Shown here: one piece after another, positions 60,728 to 64,000 of the stretch | How the letters are laid out: every line of letters starts with the position of its first letter | Numbering within the stretch: the stretch's first letter is position 1 | Program-made: the position numbers and the translations under genes | Assembly (NCBI GenBank): GCA_913058145.1 | Contig: CAJXQM010000014.1 | Span: 1-64,000 of the forward strand | Direction of reading: 5' to 3' | Length of the DNA: 64,000 bases | DNA from: an uncultured Colwellia sp. | GTDB lineage: Bacteria; Pseudomonadota; Gammaproteobacteria; Enterobacterales; Alteromonadaceae | The notes under the pieces: model-generated | Databases searched by the model: none | What the model was told of the DNA's origin: nothing | The model's input: only the letters and a program-made list of their open reading frames with translations

Positions 60728-61783
60728 GTGATAAAAAAACGTTTACCTCCATTTTTGCTAACAGTACTTGCGAAGTTTTGCTGGTTAAAGCTTGCCGCTG
60801 TCTTTTTACTGTTGAATGTCACCTCTTTTGCGCATGGTATGTTTAATGAAAGTTATCAAGTTACGCAAGTCGATGTTGAACCCTATATTTACGTTATTAG
60901 ACGAACAGGTAAAGTGAATTTTAGACATACCGTTAACTTATCGTTTAAAACGGTAGGTTTTTTAATGCAATTAAATGTTGATGAAGGGGATACTTTTGAA
61001 TCACATAAGCTGTTAGCGGCATTAGACATTTCAGAGTTATCAGCGGATATAAATGCGGCTCATGCCCGTTTGTCCCAAGCAGAGCGAAATGTTGATCGGA
61101 TTCAAATATTGTTAGCAAAAAAATTAAGCTCACAACGAGAGCTTGATGATGCACTTACTACAGTTGAAACGACTAGATCAGCATATCGAGTGGCTGTATA
61201 TAATTTAGAAAAAGCGCAAGTGTTCGCGCCTTTCTCTGGTGTTGTTGTTCAACGTAATACTGAATTAGGTGAATTACAATCACCTAGTAAAATTGCTTTA
61301 CAAGTAGCCGCGTTAGAGCATAATTTAATTGTAAGTGTCGCGCTAACCTCGGAAGAAATAAATTTTGTTAAATTAAACCAAAAAGTACAAGTACATATAG
61401 CGCGTTTTGGTTTAATTGAAGGCATGATAAGCAAAATTCCAGCTATATCAAATAGCCGCAGTCATTTGTTCATAATTGAAGTACTATTACCAGAAACGAG
61501 CTTAATTCGGCCACCAATTGTTGGTCAGTTAGCACGAATTTTAATTCATTCGCAAAGCCATGATTTTGTTTACCGTTTACCAATAGAAGCCCTCAATGGA
61601 GTTAATGAGCAAGGCCAAGCATTAATTGTGCATGAGAAAAATAGTAATGCTATCCAGCAAAGCTTTCCTATCTATAAAGTAGATAATGATTATCTATACC
61701 TACAAGCTGTTCAAGGTGATTTACCTTTACAAGTGATCACCCAAGGATGGAATAAGTTACCACTTATTTCTATCGAGAAATAA
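60728..61783 (+). CDS. RND efflux membrane-fusion (periplasmic adaptor) protein
   Basis: This 351-residue adaptor has an N-terminal hydrophobic segment (about 18-36), a biotinyl-lipoyl-like half (TVGFLMQLNVDEGDTF), a short alpha-hairpin (residues 95-150) and the second lipoyl half AQVFAPFSGVVVQRNTELGE, then beta-barrel domains. It links the pump to an outer-membrane channel. There is no lipobox Cys. The start is GTG. The pump gene begins 5 bp after its stop. Confidence 0.9.
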   Translation: MIKKRLPPFLLTVLAKFCWLKLAAVFLLLNVTSFAHGMFNESYQVTQVDVEPYIYVIRRTGKVNFRHTVNLSFKTVGFLMQLNVDEGDTFESHKLLAALDISELSADINAAHARLSQAERNVDRIQILLAKKLSSQRELDDALTTVETTRSAYRVAVYNLEKAQVFAPFSGVVVQRNTELGELQSPSKIALQVAALEHNLIVSVALTSEEINFVKLNQKVQVHIARFGLIEGMISKIPAISNSRSHLFIIEVLLPETSLIRPPIVGQLARILIHSQSHDFVYRLPIEALNGVNEQGQALIVHEKNSNAIQQSFPIYKVDNDYLYLQAVQGDLPLQVITQGWNKLPLISIEK

Positions 61784-61788
61784 GTGGT

Positions 61789-64000
61789 ATGAAATTACCT
61801 AGTTTAGCGATTAAAAATGCACAATTTACTATGACCATCATCTCTCTATTGGTGTTGGTTGGTATAGTGTCGTATTTTAATATGCCTCGCAGTGAAGACC
61901 CGCAGTTTGATATTCCAATAACCCTAATTGAGGTGGTTTACCCTGGAGCATCACCCACAGATATTGAAACGTTAGTGGTTGACCCGCTAGAAGAAGAATT
62001 TGCAGATATTGATAATATTAAAAAAATTGAATCTCAAATAAAAAATGGTGGCGCTCGTCTTGAAGTTACCTTTCATTATGGCTCAGATCCTGAGCTAGCC
62101 TTTAATAAAGTACAACTGGCGGTTTCTTCTGTGAAGCCATCATTACCTGATGGCGTACAAGATTTATTAGTATTAAAAGCAACACCTACTGCGGTAGCCA
62201 TCGTTCAGCTTGCTTTGTGGACAGAGCCAACTAATTACAAACAAATGGAGTTTTATGCAAAGTTATTAGAGAAGCGTTTAGAAACGATAGATAGTATTAA
62301 AAAAGCTGACATATGGGGTTATCCACAGCAAGTTGTCGCTGTTGATCTTAATTTAGATTTACTTTTACACCACCGTATTTCTACTACTCAAGTCATACAG
62401 GTTTTACAGGGACGGGCAATAAATATTACCCCAGGCTTTGTTGACGCGAATACTCGTCGGTTCAATGTGAAAGCGAGTGGTAACTTTGAAAAACTTGAGC
62501 AATTAGAAAATACTATTATTGTGTCCAATGATGACTTTTTGATACGGCTTAAAGATGTCGCAGCAGTTAATTTTTCTAGCCAAGAGCCAAGTTATTTAGC
62601 TTACTTTGATAAAAAGCCAGTAATATTTGTTACGGTTGAACAACGAATCGATAGTAATATTTTTTCGTTAACAAAAGCTATTCAGCAAGAACTGGAGCTA
62701 TTTAAAAAAACAATACCAGAGGCAATAAAAATAGACGTATTGTTTGAGCAGGCGGATAGTGTTGAAAGTAGAGTTAATGGCTTTTTTGACAATCTTTGGC
62801 AAGGGCTTATTTTAGTTGGTGTATTAGCGTTATTGTTTTTAGGTTTACGAGAGTCATTGGTGGTAATTATTGTGATCCCACTTTCGTTTCTTATCGCAAT
62901 AGGTTGGTTAGACTTTGCTGGTTTTGGATTACAGCAAATGTCGATAGTTGGCTTTATTATCGCGTTAGGCTTATTGGTTGATGATGCTATTGTGGTGACG
63001 GAAAGTATTCATCGAGAAAAAGCTAAAGCAAAAAATATGGTTGAGGCCGCTATTAATGGCACTAAGAAAGTTGCTTGGGCATCAGTTAGTGGCACGGTTA
63101 CTACCATGTTAGCTTTTCTTCCTATGCTAATGATTGCTAGTGATACCGGCGATTTTATCCGTTCAATGCCTGTTACCGTAGTATTAGTATTGCTAGCATC
63201 ATTGCTTTTGTCATTAACTGCTCTACCTTTATTAGCAAGTAAGAGCTTTAGTTTAAAGCCAACAAAATTCAAAACATTACAACATTACATCAATTATTTT
63301 GCCGAAACTATTTATTCATTATGGTTACTGAAATTATTCAAATTTCGTTGGCTTGTTATTGTGGTTGCTGTGGCTAGTTTACTTGCTATGTTGTCACTTT
63401 TTAATCAAGTAGGTTTAAGCTTATTTCCCAAAGCTGAAAAATCAATGTTATTAATCAATGTTGAGACACCGCCTAATTCATCATTAAGCTTTACTAATAG
63501 TGTCATGCAGAAAATGACACTATTTATAGAAAAACAGCCATTAGTTGAGAAAGTAGCGCTTAACGTTGGTAATTCAAATCCTCGAATTTACTATAACGAA
63601 ATACCAAAGCGGGGTGTGGAAAAATATGGTCAAGTATTGGTTGTGTTAAAAAAATACGATCCCGAAAAAGTCACCTTGTTAGTCAATGTATTACGAGATG
63701 AATTTAGTCAGTGGCCACAAGCTAACATAACGGTGAAAGAGTTTACGCAAGGGCCGGTAACAGATCAGCCTATAGCCATTAGACTTATTTCTGAATCACT
63801 AGGTGACCTAGAACGAGTCGCTAATGATTTAACGAATAAAATGGCTAACACAGAAGGTGCTATCAATATTGACAACCCTATAGGTGTAGCAAATACTGAA
63901 TTGAATCTGCAAATTGATTACGACAAAGCGGGTTTATCAAATATTGATATAAACCTGTTAGATAAAACCCTACAGTCTATTTTATCTGGTATTTATATTG
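61789..64000 (+). CDS. RND-family efflux transporter, 5' part
   Basis: The frame starts MKLPSLAIKNAQFTMTIISL and stays open for 737 codons to the window edge; a full RND pump is about 1000-1050 residues. Visible features are the first membrane helix (about 12-31), the porter domain (YPGASPTDIETLVVDPLEEEF), helices 2-6 from about 340, and the proton-relay segment GLLVDDAIVVTESIHREK with its paired Asp. It looks like the AcrB/MexF-type multidrug branch; the substrate is unknown. Confidence 0.93.
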   Translation, partial: MKLPSLAIKNAQFTMTIISLLVLVGIVSYFNMPRSEDPQFDIPITLIEVVYPGASPTDIETLVVDPLEEEFADIDNIKKIESQIKNGGARLEVTFHYGSDPELAFNKVQLAVSSVKPSLPDGVQDLLVLKATPTAVAIVQLALWTEPTNYKQMEFYAKLLEKRLETIDSIKKADIWGYPQQVVAVDLNLDLLLHHRISTTQVIQVLQGRAINITPGFVDANTRRFNVKASGNFEKLEQLENTIIVSNDDFLIRLKDVAAVNFSSQEPSYLAYFDKKPVIFVTVEQRIDSNIFSLTKAIQQELELFKKTIPEAIKIDVLFEQADSVESRVNGFFDNLWQGLILVGVLALLFLGLRESLVVIIVIPLSFLIAIGWLDFAGFGLQQMSIVGFIIALGLLVDDAIVVTESIHREKAKAKNMVEAAINGTKKVAWASVSGTVTTMLAFLPMLMIASDTGDFIRSMPVTVVLVLLASLLLSLTALPLLASKSFSLKPTKFKTLQHYINYFAETIYSLWLLKLFKFRWLVIVVAVASLLAMLSLFNQVGLSLFPKAEKSMLLINVETPPNSSLSFTNSVMQKMTLFIEKQPLVEKVALNVGNSNPRIYYNEIPKRGVEKYGQVLVVLKKYDPEKVTLLVNVLRDEFSQWPQANITVKEFTQGPVTDQPIAIRLISESLGDLERVANDLTNKMANTEGAINIDNPIGVANTELNLQIDYDKAGLSNIDINLLDKTLQSILSGIYI

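Overview
The window is AT-rich chromosomal DNA from a gammaproteobacterium. Gene content and order (dnaA-dnaN / rpmH-rnpA-yidD-yidC-mnmE / mioC-oriC-mnmG-rsmG-parAB-atp-glmU-glmS) point to the Alteromonadales, and protein style and low GC suggest a Colwellia-like marine bacterium. The genus is an inference from pattern recognition, not from a database search. Almost every gene belongs to a known family. I see no CRISPR array, prophage, IS element or obvious defence island, and I found no clear candidate for a wholly new system.

Layout. 1-4.6 kb: dnaN (partial) and dnaA on the minus strand, divergent from rpmH-rnpA-yidD-yidC. 4.6-11.6 kb: mnmE, mioC, the likely replication origin (about 6849-7309), mnmG, rsmG, parA, parB. 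12-19.1 kb: the complete F1Fo ATP synthase operon atpIBEFHAGDC, with stem-loops in three of its gaps. 19.5-23.8 kb: glmU, a DeoR-family regulator and glmS (amino-sugar supply). 24.2-31.7 kb: an accessory catabolic island for homoprotocatechuate, with a semialdehyde dehydrogenase, hpaR and hpaG on the minus strand and hpaE-D-F-H-I on the plus strand. It has a divergent promoter region with two matching palindromes but no hydroxylase genes. 32-38.3 kb: a SapC-family protein, a YjaG-like protein, rsmD, ftsY-ftsE-ftsX and rpoH. 38.7-42.9 kb: tatABC, a small exported protein, tatD, a decayed GGDEF fragment and hemB. 42.9-49.5 kb: a short Ppx/GppA protein and rhlB, divergent from trxA-rho, then ubiD and fre. 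49.5-54.2 kb: cyaY-hemC-hemD-hemX-hemY on the minus strand. 54.3-59.2 kb: lptM, dapF, a DUF484 gene, yigB and uvrD, with xerC missing from its usual place. 59.2-64 kb: a sparse region with a small unknown gene, tRNA-Arg(CCG) with a broken tRNA copy beside it, then an RND efflux membrane-fusion gene and the first part of its pump.

The genes cover replication initiation and segregation, translation and tRNA modification, energy generation, cell-wall precursor synthesis, secretion and heme synthesis. The accessory material is the hpa island, the RND pair and several decayed or repeated stretches: a yidD tail relic, a GGDEF relic, a tRNA relic, dispersed ATACCAAT motifs, a palindromic element before trxA, and a repeat where xerC would be. 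The findings concentrate on these and on the RNA structures between genes.
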